A stretch of DNA of 64,000 nt from assembly GCF_000016345.1 (NCBI RefSeq), contig NC_009379.1:1054001-1118000 (forward strand), in the 5' to 3' direction. Origin of the DNA: Polynucleobacter asymbioticus QLW-P1DMWA-1. Its GTDB lineage: Bacteria > Pseudomonadota > Gammaproteobacteria > Burkholderiales > Burkholderiaceae. How positions within the stretch are numbered: the stretch's first letter is position 1; each line of letters begins with the position of its first letter. A program made the position numbers and the translations under genes. Below, piece after piece: positions 38,378 to 46,932 of the stretch. The notes beneath the pieces are model-generated. The model worked only from the letters and a program-made list of their open reading frames with translations. It did not search any database and had not been told where the DNA came from.

Positions 38378-39295
38378 ATGACAGCCCCGCCAAACCTAGA
38401 AACTATTCTTAAGACTGAGTTGCTTACTGAAAATATAGTAGCCTCCAAATATCAAATATTATTAGGTCAAGATACGATCTTTAACCCCTCAGTCACATGG
38501 CTGGGAAATCAAAAAATCTTCATTGCTAGGCGCTCTTCCTTAAAAACAATTAATGGTGGACTAAGATACGAATATACAAGTGCCCCAAACACAGAAAACC
38601 TTATTTTTATCTGCGATAAAGATAATAATTTAATCACCACATCACCTCTAAATGATTTCGCCACAAGAAAATTAACTGGGATTGCAGATTGTGGACTTGA
38701 AGATATAAGACTTTTTGTCATAGATGGGGCTTTATATGGCATTTGCGCGGGCCTTTCATTTCCCGGGGGGATTTATAAGCCAAAGCAAATTATTATTGAA
38801 ATAAAGCAAAATACGATTGTCAATGCTATCTGGCTGAGCTCTCCCACAAATTCAGATTGTGAAAAAAATTGGGCTCCATTAGTCTCAAATCATAACCTTT
38901 ATCTTTTCTATGGACTCGATCCGTTGAGTTGCCTTGAGATAAGAGGCAACCAAATACTGCTAAAAAAGGGTGTGCTAACTAGCAGCAGCCAAATTAAGTT
39001 AAGGGGCGGAACACCCTTCATCACGATTAAAGATAAACATATTTGCCTTGGGCATTACGAACCAATCATGTTGGATCAAAGATATTATCGACATAGTTTT
39101 GTAATGCTTGATAACGAGTTCAACATTCTAGAAATAAGCAGGCCATTTTTTATTCAACAAAGAGGTTTAGAGTTTGCAACAGGCCTTTGCGTATCAGACG
39201 AAATAATTACTCTAAGTTATGGAGTATCAGATAAAGAGGCTCATTACTTAGACTTTTCTATAAATGAACTTCAAAAGTATCTTTTGCTTCTTTAA
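38378..39295 (+). CDS. Unrecognised protein, probable glycosidase-like beta-propeller (GH43/GH130-like)
   Basis: This 305-residue cytoplasmic-looking protein has no signal peptide or membrane segment. Evenly spaced motifs suggest a five-bladed propeller: VTWLGNQKIFIARR, GLEDIRLFVIDGALYGI, EKNWAPLVSNHNLYLFYGLDP, LRGGTPFI, LGHYEPI and FATGLCVSDEIITLSYGVSDKEA. Similar motif series occur in GH130-like and other carbohydrate-active propellers, and in uncharacterised proteins near glycosyltransferases. The gene is visibly AT-richer than its neighbours, with many ATA, AAA and TTA codons. It has no clear ribosome binding site and sits between the patatin gene and a remnant of that gene's 3' end. Transfer from elsewhere is likely. 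Confidence 0.5.
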   Translation: MTAPPNLETILKTELLTENIVASKYQILLGQDTIFNPSVTWLGNQKIFIARRSSLKTINGGLRYEYTSAPNTENLIFICDKDNNLITTSPLNDFATRKLTGIADCGLEDIRLFVIDGALYGICAGLSFPGGIYKPKQIIIEIKQNTIVNAIWLSSPTNSDCEKNWAPLVSNHNLYLFYGLDPLSCLEIRGNQILLKKGVLTSSSQIKLRGGTPFITIKDKHICLGHYEPIMLDQRYYRHSFVMLDNEFNILEISRPFFIQQRGLEFATGLCVSDEIITLSYGVSDKEAHYLDFSINELQKYLLLL

Positions 39296-39313
39296 TGCCA
39301 ACTCCATCAAAGA

Positions 39314-39356
39314 AAATATACCCCCGAATTTAAGGGTGCCCATAATGACGATCGAG
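39314..39356 (+). pseudogene. Decayed copy of the patatin gene 3' end
   Basis: These 43 bases align without gaps to 38263-38305, near the end of the patatin gene, with 34 identical positions (79 percent by eye). In the matching frame the translation KYTPEFKGAHNDDRA resembles the patatin segment KYPPGFKGAYDADGE. The reading frame upstream is lost. It marks the right edge of the interval containing the AT-rich propeller gene. Confidence 0.65.
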
Positions 39357-39388
39357 CACTCCTAGTCAGCAATAAATTCTGTAACCTG

Positions 39389-39430
39389 AAAATGTATAAC
39401 CCCAGCCAATGCGCCGGGGTTATACATTTT
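39389..39430. terminator. Strong bidirectional terminator
   Basis: A 15-base perfect stem (AAAATGTATAACCCC at 39389-39403 with GGGGTTATACATTTT at 39416-39430) encloses a 12-base GC-rich loop. It is followed by T on the plus strand. A-rich and T-rich flanks on both strands allow termination of the rightward propeller gene and of the leftward benzoylformate-decarboxylase-like gene. Confidence 0.85.
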
Positions 39431-39463
39431 TTGTAAACGATTTACCTTTACCCTCGATGGATA

Positions 39464-41065
39464 CTACCCAAATAAAGGCTTTAATTCTTTGGTGATAGGA
39501 ACAACGATGACTGAAGTTCCTTTAAATGACAAAGCTTCTAGATAAGCAGTTTTTAGTTCGTCCAGAGTTTCCACTTTTAAAGATTTAGCACCATAAGCCT
39601 TGCCCTGCGCAACAATATCTAAGCCCGGTAAATCTAATCCAGGAACATTCGGTGTTTGTTCTAGCTCAGCAAATTGCTTCAATATGCCGTACTCCTCATT
39701 CTGAAACACAACATAAATTACGTGTGTTTTTTGCTGAACACCCGTATATATCCCTTGAACCGAATACTGGAAAGAACCGTCACCCATGAGAGTAACCACA
39801 GGTCTATTTCTACCGGATACTTCTTCACCTAAAGCCAAGCCTACTGCAGCAGGCAAATCCCACCCCAAACCACCAGAAGCAAAGGTATAAAAAGTGTCCG
39901 GTTGATTAATGCGGAACACATCCTGCATCAAAGGAACAATCGAGGGGCACTCTTCCACCAAAACAATCTCTTTGGGTGAATTTTCTTTCAGAACCTCAAG
40001 TACGGCATGAGGCCTTAAAGGCATTGCCGTGCGATCTTCTTTCGTCATAGGAGATCGTTGAGGCGTGTTATTTTTTTCGCGCTGATCAATAAGCTTTAAG
40101 GCCTCAATTAAAAATAGTTTGCTATCACTTACCAAGCTATCACCAACCACTGCTTTCGATGTCATATTCGGATCATCACTTACCTGCAATAATGTTGAGC
40201 CTTCAGGAATAAACTGCCCTGCTATCCATGGGTAATAGCGGAAGACTGGCGCGCCAATCACAACAATCAGATCGTGGCCTTGAATTTGCTTTTCCAGCGA
40301 ACCGATACCCGAAGTAAGCGCTCCTTGAAATAAAGGATGGTCTTCTGGGAAGGGGGTGCGCTCAGCAAATGGAGCAGCCCACACAGGTGCATTTAAGCGC
40401 TCTGCAAATGCAATGCCGTCAGACCATGCTTGGCTTCTAGCAATATCTGAGCCATATATTAACAACGGGTTTTTGCTAGCGGTAATACGCTGGGCAAATT
40501 CCTTCACTTTGTCCGGATCGGGCCCTTGTCTAGTGGATACAGTTCGTGCAACATCGACCTCAGGGATCAATTTTTCCCAATCGTCTAGAGGGAGAGATAA
40601 AAATACGGGGCCCTGGGGTTGCTGCATCGCAGTTGCATAGGCCCGCATGAAAGCACCAGGCACATCTTCCGGTCTTGCTGGCTCATAGCTCCATTTCACC
40701 CAAGGCTTGGGCATATTAATAGCTTCAATATTGGTTAGCAGAGGTTCATTCAAGAGCATTTCACGAGTTTGCTGACCAGCAGTAATAATGAGAGGCGTTT
40801 TATTTTGATACGCAGTGAGTAAACACCCCATCGCATTACCTAGTCCAGCTCCAGTATGAATATTCACAATGACCGGCTTACGCAAACTTTGAGAAAGTCC
40901 ATCTGCAATAGCGACCACACTAGCCTCTTGAAGAGCTAATACATAATTAAAGTCAGATGGAAAATCTTTGAGAAATGTTTCTTCAGTAGAACCAGGATTA
41001 CCAACTACTGTGGTTACCTGAAGCTTTCGCAATAAATCAAATGTGATTTCTTTTACTGTGCGCAT
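39464..41065 (-). CDS. mdlC: Thiamine-diphosphate decarboxylase, benzoylformate decarboxylase-like
   Basis: This 533-residue TPP enzyme has three domains: PYR (about 1-180), central (about 190-330) and PP (about 370-525, with the MGDGSFQYSVQGIYTG cofactor motif). Relative to my memory of Pseudomonas putida benzoylformate decarboxylase, Ser26 (GNPGSTEE), Glu47 (LQEASV) and His70 (NIHTGAG) are conserved at the same numbers. The position of catalytic His281 appears to be Tyr278 (VFRYYPW). The family is right, but the exact substrate is uncertain for this reason. It stands alone between two strong terminators. Confidence 0.75.
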   Translation of the reverse strand: MRTVKEITFDLLRKLQVTTVVGNPGSTEETFLKDFPSDFNYVLALQEASVVAIADGLSQSLRKPVIVNIHTGAGLGNAMGCLLTAYQNKTPLIITAGQQTREMLLNEPLLTNIEAINMPKPWVKWSYEPARPEDVPGAFMRAYATAMQQPQGPVFLSLPLDDWEKLIPEVDVARTVSTRQGPDPDKVKEFAQRITASKNPLLIYGSDIARSQAWSDGIAFAERLNAPVWAAPFAERTPFPEDHPLFQGALTSGIGSLEKQIQGHDLIVVIGAPVFRYYPWIAGQFIPEGSTLLQVSDDPNMTSKAVVGDSLVSDSKLFLIEALKLIDQREKNNTPQRSPMTKEDRTAMPLRPHAVLEVLKENSPKEIVLVEECPSIVPLMQDVFRINQPDTFYTFASGGLGWDLPAAVGLALGEEVSGRNRPVVTLMGDGSFQYSVQGIYTGVQQKTHVIYVVFQNEEYGILKQFAELEQTPNVPGLDLPGLDIVAQGKAYGAKSLKVETLDELKTAYLEALSFKGTSVIVVPITKELKPLFG

Positions 41066-41200
41066 AGTACTCTTTCTATGGGGTGCTGTATATAGTTAAA
41101 GTTAGCTTTAAAGCTAATATAAACCATTGATTCATGATGATGACCAAAAATAAGCTTTTTGTAATTAAAGTCTAATACCAAATATTCCTCGCGTATAAAA

Positions 41201-41236
41201 CAAAAAACCCCATGCTTAAGGGCATGGGGTTTTTGT
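41201..41236. terminator. Strong bidirectional terminator
   Basis: A 9-base GC-containing stem (ACCCCATGC at 41207-41215 with GCATGGGGT at 41222-41230) is extended by A and T runs on either side, with loop TTAAGG. On the minus strand it terminates the cysteine-rich protein gene read from 42.1 kb. The rest of the roughly 200-base gap before the decarboxylase gene holds no further recognisable element. Confidence 0.85.
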
Positions 41237-41272
41237 TAGTAAATATTAAACCCGCTTGAAAAGAAAAAAGTT

Positions 41273-42078
41273 TTATTGCACTTCTCCAGTCCAAGTATTT
41301 TGGCCGGTTTCGGCACCAACTGGATATTGAGAGCATGCTGCTGATGGATTGTTGTAATGGCTACCGGCACCAGTTGCCATATACGATTCAGGGCCTGTAT
41401 GGTGACCTAGATAGGCATCAAAAATAGCGCAAGAACATGTAGCAGTCCGCACGAGCATTTCTTGCCCATCGGATTTTGTAGTTTTAACTGGCTTTGGATT
41501 TACTTTGCAGTCAAAGCTCCAGCAATTAGTTGTTTTTGTACCCTGAGGACAGGATTGATACCCAGCTGTTCCAGGTTGCCATTTAGGTGTTGCGCTCTCC
41601 ATTGGAAACACTGTTTCTAAACCCATTAACGACCAAATTCTATCTGGGCCAGTGCGTGCGCAAGACCCTTTCATGTTTCCTTCATTCAAGCCAGCCAATC
41701 CTTCAAGCGCTATCCCATTCTTATCAGCAATTTCTTTAGTGATAATTGGGCACTCGCAAACTGCCTCAGGATAATTTTTAGTTCTGTGATCACCACCAAC
41801 ATTGACAGCAATTTTTTTACCAGTTGGCTTACAAGTTGAAGAGCCACAGAAAGCAAATTCCCCAGGGCATGCAGTAAGCTTTGGTCCAACAGGCGCGCTT
41901 GCTTTTCCCGGTGTATCGCGAACAGTCTCCCTGACATCTTGTTTGGTTATGTTATCGCCCCTCGAAGTAGCTCTTTGATCGACACGATCTTTGAGATTTT
42001 GAGTATTTGAATCTGACTGCCCAAGAGCGGATAAAGCTAAGCTAGTACTGAATGCAAATAAACATATTTTTTAAACAT
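41273..42078 (-). pseudogene. Secreted cysteine-rich protein with frameshifted signal peptide
   Basis: The long minus-strand frame is open from 42070 to the stop at 41273 and has no ATG, GTG or TTG until a TTG at 41698. Just upstream, an ATG at 42078 with GGGGA 8 bases before it starts in a different frame: MFKKYVYLHSVLA then stop. The A run at 42067-42072 has six bases; one more A would give MFKK-ICLFAFSTSLALSALGQ, a clean signal peptide leading into the long frame (268 residues). The mature part has 12 Cys (e.g. CPGEFAFCGSSTC, CEC, CSC) and no motif I recognise. It is either a frameshifted gene, a sequencing indel, or a gene expressed by slippage at the A6 run. Confidence 0.7.
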
Positions 42079-42141
42079 GGTTAGATTCCCCTAATCGGCA
42101 TTGGGATCAATTTTTCGCTTAAATTATGAATTGCTAGGAAT

Positions 42142-42169
42142 AAAAAAGCCACCCCGGAGGATGGCTTTT
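42142..42169 (-). terminator. Intrinsic terminator downstream of tRNA-Ser
   Basis: On the minus strand AAAAGCCA and TGGCTTTT flank a short inner stem, and the hairpin is followed by TTTTTTA. It lies between tRNA-Ser and the cysteine-rich gene and would end the tRNA transcript. Confidence 0.7.
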
Positions 42170-42229
42170 GTGAAGATTTTGGTAACAAGGCCGCTGTATT
42201 GCCACAAACCCTTGTAATACCTATTGAAT

Positions 42230-42319
42230 TGGCGGAAGAGGTGAGATTCGAACTCACGGAGGACTTTCATCCTCGCCAGTTTTCAAGACTGGTGCATTCA
42301 ACCGCTCTGCCACTCTTCC
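42230..42319 (-). tRNA. tRNA-Ser (anticodon UGA)
   Basis: This is a 90-base class II tRNA with acceptor stem GGAAGAG/CTCTTCC and a GCCA end. The anticodon stem CCAGT/ACTGG encloses loop CTTGAAA, giving anticodon TGA for UCA/UCG-type serine codons. The long variable arm (GAGGATGAAAGTCCTC) is typical of tRNA-Ser. Confidence 0.96.
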
Positions 42320-42353
42320 ATTTGCTTGAATCAGATTCGATTCAAGCCATAGA

Positions 42354-43490
42354 TTATAAAGAACTTTTGATTTGACCCTCTAAATGCTTGGCAATAGCAA
42401 GGCTGGAGGTCAACCCGGGGGACTCAAAGCCGTATAAATTGAATAAGCCCTGCAGCCCATGATCTGTTGGGCCATTAAAGCAAAAGTCTCCTGCGGGGCT
42501 GTTGGGTGGGACTATTTTTGCCCTAACCCCAGAGTAATCTGGCTGAAGAGCACCATCTTTGAGGCCGGGCCAATAACGACGTACGGCTTCATAAAAGCCA
42601 TCCCCTCTTTTTAAGTCTACTGTGTAATCAATTTGCTCCTCAGACTCAATATCAAGCCACTCTACATCTGGACCGAACTTGGCTTGACCACCCATATCTA
42701 AAGTGAGATGGACGCCGAGCCCGCCAGGCTCTGGAATGGGATAAATGAGATGGGTAAATGGAGATTTACCGGATAAAGAGAAATAGTTACCTTTAGCGAA
42801 GTACGCTTTAGGTATTTGATCTTTCGCTAATTCTGTAATTTTTTGGGCAACTGCTGGTGCACTCATACCAGCACAGTTAATTAACAACTTGGCTTGCAAT
42901 TGCATGCCATCAGGTCCACCAATCTCGAGCTCAAAACCATTTTCTGCATTCGCCCCAATTGGCTTTGCACTAATCAGCGGCGATTGATAGGCCACCATAC
43001 CGCCAGCATCTTCAAAGCCACCCAAAAGAGAAAGCATATATCCATGACTGTCTACGATGCCAGTGGACGAGGAAAGAATGGCTGCTACGCATTGCAACTG
43101 TGGCTCTAAAGCTTTAGCTTGTTCGCCAGAGATAATTTTGATGTCTGGAACACCATTGTTTTGCGCTTTATACAGAATCGCTTGCAAGTCATCTAGTTGT
43201 GATGCATCGCTAGCTACGATGAGCTTGCCGTAGGGTTGAGTAGCCACTTGATGGCTGCGGCAATATTCATAGAGAAGGTGGTTTCCTTTGACACAAAGCT
43301 TTGCTTTTAAAGAATCCTTGGGGTAATAAATCCCCGCATGAATGACCTCGCTATTGCGGGCGCTGCTGATGGTGCCAAAGGCATTTTCTCGCTCTAGCAG
43401 GATAGTTTCGCGGCCTTGGAGTGCCATTTCTCTGGCAACAGCTAAACCGACTACCCCAGCCCCGATTACGACACAATCTACGCGCTCCAT
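42354..43490 (-). CDS. FAD-dependent oxidoreductase, L-2-hydroxyglutarate oxidase-like
   Basis: This 378-residue DAO-family flavoprotein has the FAD motif VIGAGVVGLAVAREMALQGRETILLE (residues 8-33). The substrate-site motif SEVIHAGIYYPKDSLKAKLCVKG (about 48-70) is the signature of L2HGDH/LhgO-like enzymes. The C-terminal FNLYGFESPGLTSSLAI motif fits the same group. The probable reaction is oxidation of L-2-hydroxyglutarate or a similar 2-hydroxyacid to the keto acid. It is divergent from pgi. Confidence 0.82.
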   Translation of the reverse strand: MERVDCVVIGAGVVGLAVAREMALQGRETILLERENAFGTISSARNSEVIHAGIYYPKDSLKAKLCVKGNHLLYEYCRSHQVATQPYGKLIVASDASQLDDLQAILYKAQNNGVPDIKIISGEQAKALEPQLQCVAAILSSSTGIVDSHGYMLSLLGGFEDAGGMVAYQSPLISAKPIGANAENGFELEIGGPDGMQLQAKLLINCAGMSAPAVAQKITELAKDQIPKAYFAKGNYFSLSGKSPFTHLIYPIPEPGGLGVHLTLDMGGQAKFGPDVEWLDIESEEQIDYTVDLKRGDGFYEAVRRYWPGLKDGALQPDYSGVRAKIVPPNSPAGDFCFNGPTDHGLQGLFNLYGFESPGLTSSLAIAKHLEGQIKSSL

Positions 43491-43627
43491 CTTTCTGCCT
43501 CAGATCCTATTCTTAGCCCATCTATCAGTAATAGGCCTTTCTTATGACTCTTAATATACCGAAATCCTAACATTTTCAGTGTTTTAAGGGTTTTGAGGCC
43601 CCTTATTGATAATGATAAAATCTAGAA

Positions 43628-45160
43628 ATGTCTTTAACTACCGATTCTCAGTCCAAAGCAATCAGCACAAATGACCTTGGCACGCTGCCCAATGGCTCCC
43701 ATGCTGCTGTAGATGTAGTTCTGGATACTGCATACCAAGGTATCGACGAGAAGTCCTGGAAGAAGCTATTTGCAAACGCCCGCTCAGCAGGCGTCCCTGA
43801 ATTTATTACCGATATGTTTGCCGGCAAACATATCAATCAGAGCGAAGATCGCCCCGCCCTACATTCCGCTTTACGCAACCTATCTAAAACTCCAGTCATG
43901 CTCCACGGCCAAGATGTCATGCCAGCCGTTGCAAATGTATGGCGACGTATTGAAGCACTTTGCAATAAGTGGGTTGGCATTACTGATGTGATTCATATTG
44001 GCATTGGAGGATCAGACTTTGGTCCACGCTTAGCCATTGAAGCATTGGCTCATGTACCTGGTATTGATTGTCGAGGCATGCGCATGCATTTCTTGGCCAA
44101 TATTGATACCGCTGAATTAGCTCGCATTCTGGATCGTGCTCAACCTAATAGCACGCGCGTGATTATTGTTTCAAAGTCCTTTACAACTTTAGAAACCACG
44201 ATGAATGCCAAGGCTGTAGTGGCATGGCTCAAAGCCAATGGGCTTACTAAGAGTCAAATCAATCACTCCTTGTTTGCTGTTACTGCAAACATCCCTGCTG
44301 CAAAAGAATTTGGGATTGAAGAAGACCATATTTTCCCTTTCTGGGATTGGGTCGGTGGTCGTTACTCCGTATGGTCAGCAGTCGGTCTACCAATTGCTCT
44401 TCAGTATGGATTTAAGACTTTTGAAGAATTCCTAGCGGGTGCGCACGCAATGGATTTGCATTTTAAAAATGCATCACTAGAAAATAATCTGCCTGTCATC
44501 ATGGCGCTCGCACTTTTATATCAGCAAGATAAACATGACATTAAGGCCTATGCCGCTATTCCTTATGCAGATGCTTTGGATTGGTTTCCAAAGTGGTTGC
44601 AGCAATTAGATATGGAAAGCAATGGTAAAAGTATTGGCCGCGATGGAAAACCAGTAAAACATTCTTCACCAGTGGTGTTTGGTAGTGCTGGCAGTAATGC
44701 GCAGCATTCCTACTTCCAACTTTTCCATCAAGGCCCTGAAATCATTCCGATTGATTTTATTGCCGTGCGTAAACCGATGAGTGATCGCCCTGAAGCGATT
44801 GCACATCACCGTATCCTGCTTTCTAATTGCTTGGCTCAAGCCCAAGCTTTAGCCCATGGCAAGAATGCAGATAACCCAAACGATATCTACCCCGGCAATC
44901 GTCCTAGTAGCCTACTACTACTGCCTGAGCTAAATGCCTTCTATCTTGGTGCCCTACTAGCACTATATGAGAATCGTGCTGCAACTTTAGGCGCACTCTG
45001 GAACATCAATAGCTTTGATCAGCCCGGCGTTGAATTTGGCAAGGTACTTGCTAAGCCTATTGAAAAGGCTCTTGCTACCGGCTCTGATCATATTGAAACA
45101 AATGACGGTATTGATACCATTACCGCTTCACGCATTAATTTTTTGAACTCTCACTCGTAA
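43628..45160 (+). CDS. pgi: Glucose-6-phosphate isomerase
   Basis: This 510-residue enzyme interconverts glucose 6-phosphate and fructose 6-phosphate. The motifs GIGGSDFGPRLAIEAL, VIIVSKSFTTLETTMNA, DWVGGRYSVWSAVGLP and the GSNAQHSYFQLFHQG region with catalytic His are intact. The KVLAKPIEKAL stretch near the C terminus is typical. It is followed at 60 bases by a phosphohexomutase, a logical pair for sugar nucleotide or gluconeogenic flux. The length is slightly below E. coli Pgi (549). Confidence 0.95.
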   Translation: MSLTTDSQSKAISTNDLGTLPNGSHAAVDVVLDTAYQGIDEKSWKKLFANARSAGVPEFITDMFAGKHINQSEDRPALHSALRNLSKTPVMLHGQDVMPAVANVWRRIEALCNKWVGITDVIHIGIGGSDFGPRLAIEALAHVPGIDCRGMRMHFLANIDTAELARILDRAQPNSTRVIIVSKSFTTLETTMNAKAVVAWLKANGLTKSQINHSLFAVTANIPAAKEFGIEEDHIFPFWDWVGGRYSVWSAVGLPIALQYGFKTFEEFLAGAHAMDLHFKNASLENNLPVIMALALLYQQDKHDIKAYAAIPYADALDWFPKWLQQLDMESNGKSIGRDGKPVKHSSPVVFGSAGSNAQHSYFQLFHQGPEIIPIDFIAVRKPMSDRPEAIAHHRILLSNCLAQAQALAHGKNADNPNDIYPGNRPSSLLLLPELNAFYLGALLALYENRAATLGALWNINSFDQPGVEFGKVLAKPIEKALATGSDHIETNDGIDTITASRINFLNSHS

Positions 45161-45220
45161 AACCACAAATCATTTATTGATTTAAAGTTTTACTTCACCC
45201 CTCAGTATCTAAAGGTTTCC

Positions 45221-46606
45221 ATGCAACTCTCCCCATCGATCTTCAAGGCTTATGACATTCGCGGCATTATTGATGAGACATTAGATCCATCGATCGCCAA
45301 ACTCATTGGTCAAGCGTTTGGTACAGAGATGCGCGAGATTAATGAAACAGAAATCGTGATCGGTCGTGATGGCCGTTTATCAGGCCCAGCTTTAATTGAA
45401 GCCTTAACTGAGGGTTTGCTTTCTACGGGCATTAATGTTATTGACCTCGGTATGGTGGCAACTCCGATGGTCTACTTTGCCGCCAACCAATTGCTTGATG
45501 GCAAAAGGCCTAAATCAGGCATCATGATTACCGGTAGCCATAACCCACCGAATTACAACGGCTTCAAAATGGTATTGGGTGGTGCCGCTATTTATGGCGA
45601 TCAAATTCAGGCACTTCGTAAACGTATTGAAGCGAGACAATTTCTCACTGGCCAAGGTATACGTAGCACTTTCGATATTTTCCCGATGTATTTGGCATAT
45701 ATCGTTGGCGATGTGAAGCTTGCTCGACCTATGAAAATTGCAGTCGATTGTGGCAATGGTGTTGGTGGTGCATTTGCTGGAAAACTTTTCAGGGCTTTAG
45801 GCTGTGAAGTACAAGAATTATTCTGCGAAGTGGATGGTAAATTTCCTAACCACCACCCTGACCCAGCCCATATTGAGAATCTACAAGATCTCATAAAAAA
45901 TCTACAGACTACTGATAATGAATTAGGCCTTGCCTTTGATGGTGATGCTGATCGACTCGGTGTTGTTACTAAAGATGGTCAAGTCATTTTCCCGGATCGT
46001 CAAATGATGTTGTTTGCGAAAGATGTTCTCACCCGTAATCCTGGTGGTCAGATCATTTATGACGTCAAGTGCACTCGTAATCTCGCTACCTACGTAAAAA
46101 AATATGGTGGTGAACCATTGATGTGGAAAACGGGTCACTCATTAGTGAAAGCCAAGCTCAAAGAAACGGGCGCCCCTCTTGCCGGTGAAATGAGCGGACA
46201 TATCTTCTTCAAAGACCGCTGGTTTGGTTTTGATGATGGTCTCTACACTGGTGCACGTTTATTGGAGATTCTGTCTAAAGAGAAAGATCCAAGCCAAACC
46301 TTAAATGAATTGCCAAATGCTATATGCACCCCTGAGCTTCAATTAGCCTGCGCTGAAGGTGAGCCATTTGCATTGCTGGATGTCATCAAAGCCAATGCCA
46401 AGTTCCCAAGCTCAGAGTCTATTAATACCATTGATGGTGTACGCGTGGAATATGCTGATGGCTTTGGTCTTGCCCGTCCTTCAAATACAACGCCAGTAGT
46501 AGTGATGCGCTTTGAGGCGGACAGCCAAGAGGCAATTAAACGTATTCAGGCGGAGTTTAAAGTCGTTCTCTTGGCTGCCAAGCCTGATGCAAAGCTGCCG
46601 TTTTAA
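45221..46606 (+). CDS. Phosphomannomutase/phosphoglucomutase
   Basis: This 461-residue alpha-D-phosphohexomutase is AlgC/ManB-like. The active serine is Ser106 in TGSHNPP, the magnesium loop is FDGDADRLG (about 240-248), the sugar-recognition loop is GEMSGHIFF and the phosphate-binding loop is in RPSNTTPV. These features match the dual PMM/PGM type used for exopolysaccharide and LPS precursors. With pgi upstream it probably routes fructose and glucose phosphates to envelope sugars. Confidence 0.92.
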   Translation: MQLSPSIFKAYDIRGIIDETLDPSIAKLIGQAFGTEMREINETEIVIGRDGRLSGPALIEALTEGLLSTGINVIDLGMVATPMVYFAANQLLDGKRPKSGIMITGSHNPPNYNGFKMVLGGAAIYGDQIQALRKRIEARQFLTGQGIRSTFDIFPMYLAYIVGDVKLARPMKIAVDCGNGVGGAFAGKLFRALGCEVQELFCEVDGKFPNHHPDPAHIENLQDLIKNLQTTDNELGLAFDGDADRLGVVTKDGQVIFPDRQMMLFAKDVLTRNPGGQIIYDVKCTRNLATYVKKYGGEPLMWKTGHSLVKAKLKETGAPLAGEMSGHIFFKDRWFGFDDGLYTGARLLEILSKEKDPSQTLNELPNAICTPELQLACAEGEPFALLDVIKANAKFPSSESINTIDGVRVEYADGFGLARPSNTTPVVVMRFEADSQEAIKRIQAEFKVVLLAAKPDAKLPF

Positions 46607-46611
46607 TAAAT

Positions 46612-46908
46612 CTATTGAATCGTATCGTCAGGAGATGGGCCTTCTAGGCTAACTCCATGTAATGCGCTAGCCTGCTGGGCTTGCGCAAAGTGTTGGATCA
46701 CGATTTTGCGCAATTCATCTATTTGCGATAAAGCATATTCTTGGGTGGGAAATATAGCTGGCAACTCTAATACCCTTCCATCTTCAGCAAGAAACCCCGT
46801 CTTTACCTGAACACCGCTTGGAGTGGTTTCTACAATAAAAATACTACGGCCCTGAATTTGCTCAGACCGATCTTCAGGTTTAGCTTCTATTTTTTTATCT
46901 TCAGACAT
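46612..46908 (-). CDS. Hypothetical small protein
   Basis: This 98-residue soluble protein has no signal peptide, membrane segment or recognised motif. The N-terminal 20 residues are charged (DKKIEAKPEDRSEQ) and probably disordered. A beta-rich core follows (SIFIVETTPSGVQVKTGFL), then a helix rich in Gln and Ala. It lies 24 bases after the TpsB-type gene on the same strand and could share its transcript. The codon pattern looks coding, and its end abuts the mutase gene without overlap. Confidence 0.6.
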   Translation of the reverse strand: MSEDKKIEAKPEDRSEQIQGRSIFIVETTPSGVQVKTGFLAEDGRVLELPAIFPTQEYALSQIDELRKIVIQHFAQAQQASALHGVSLEGPSPDDTIQ

Positions 46909-46932
46909 TTGAATCCTTGCGAATTGATAGTC

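Noticed and set aside
41710..41937. Separate 75-residue minus-strand protein
   Set aside because: It lies in a different frame inside the cysteine-rich gene, whose longer open frame with conserved Cys spacing explains the region better.
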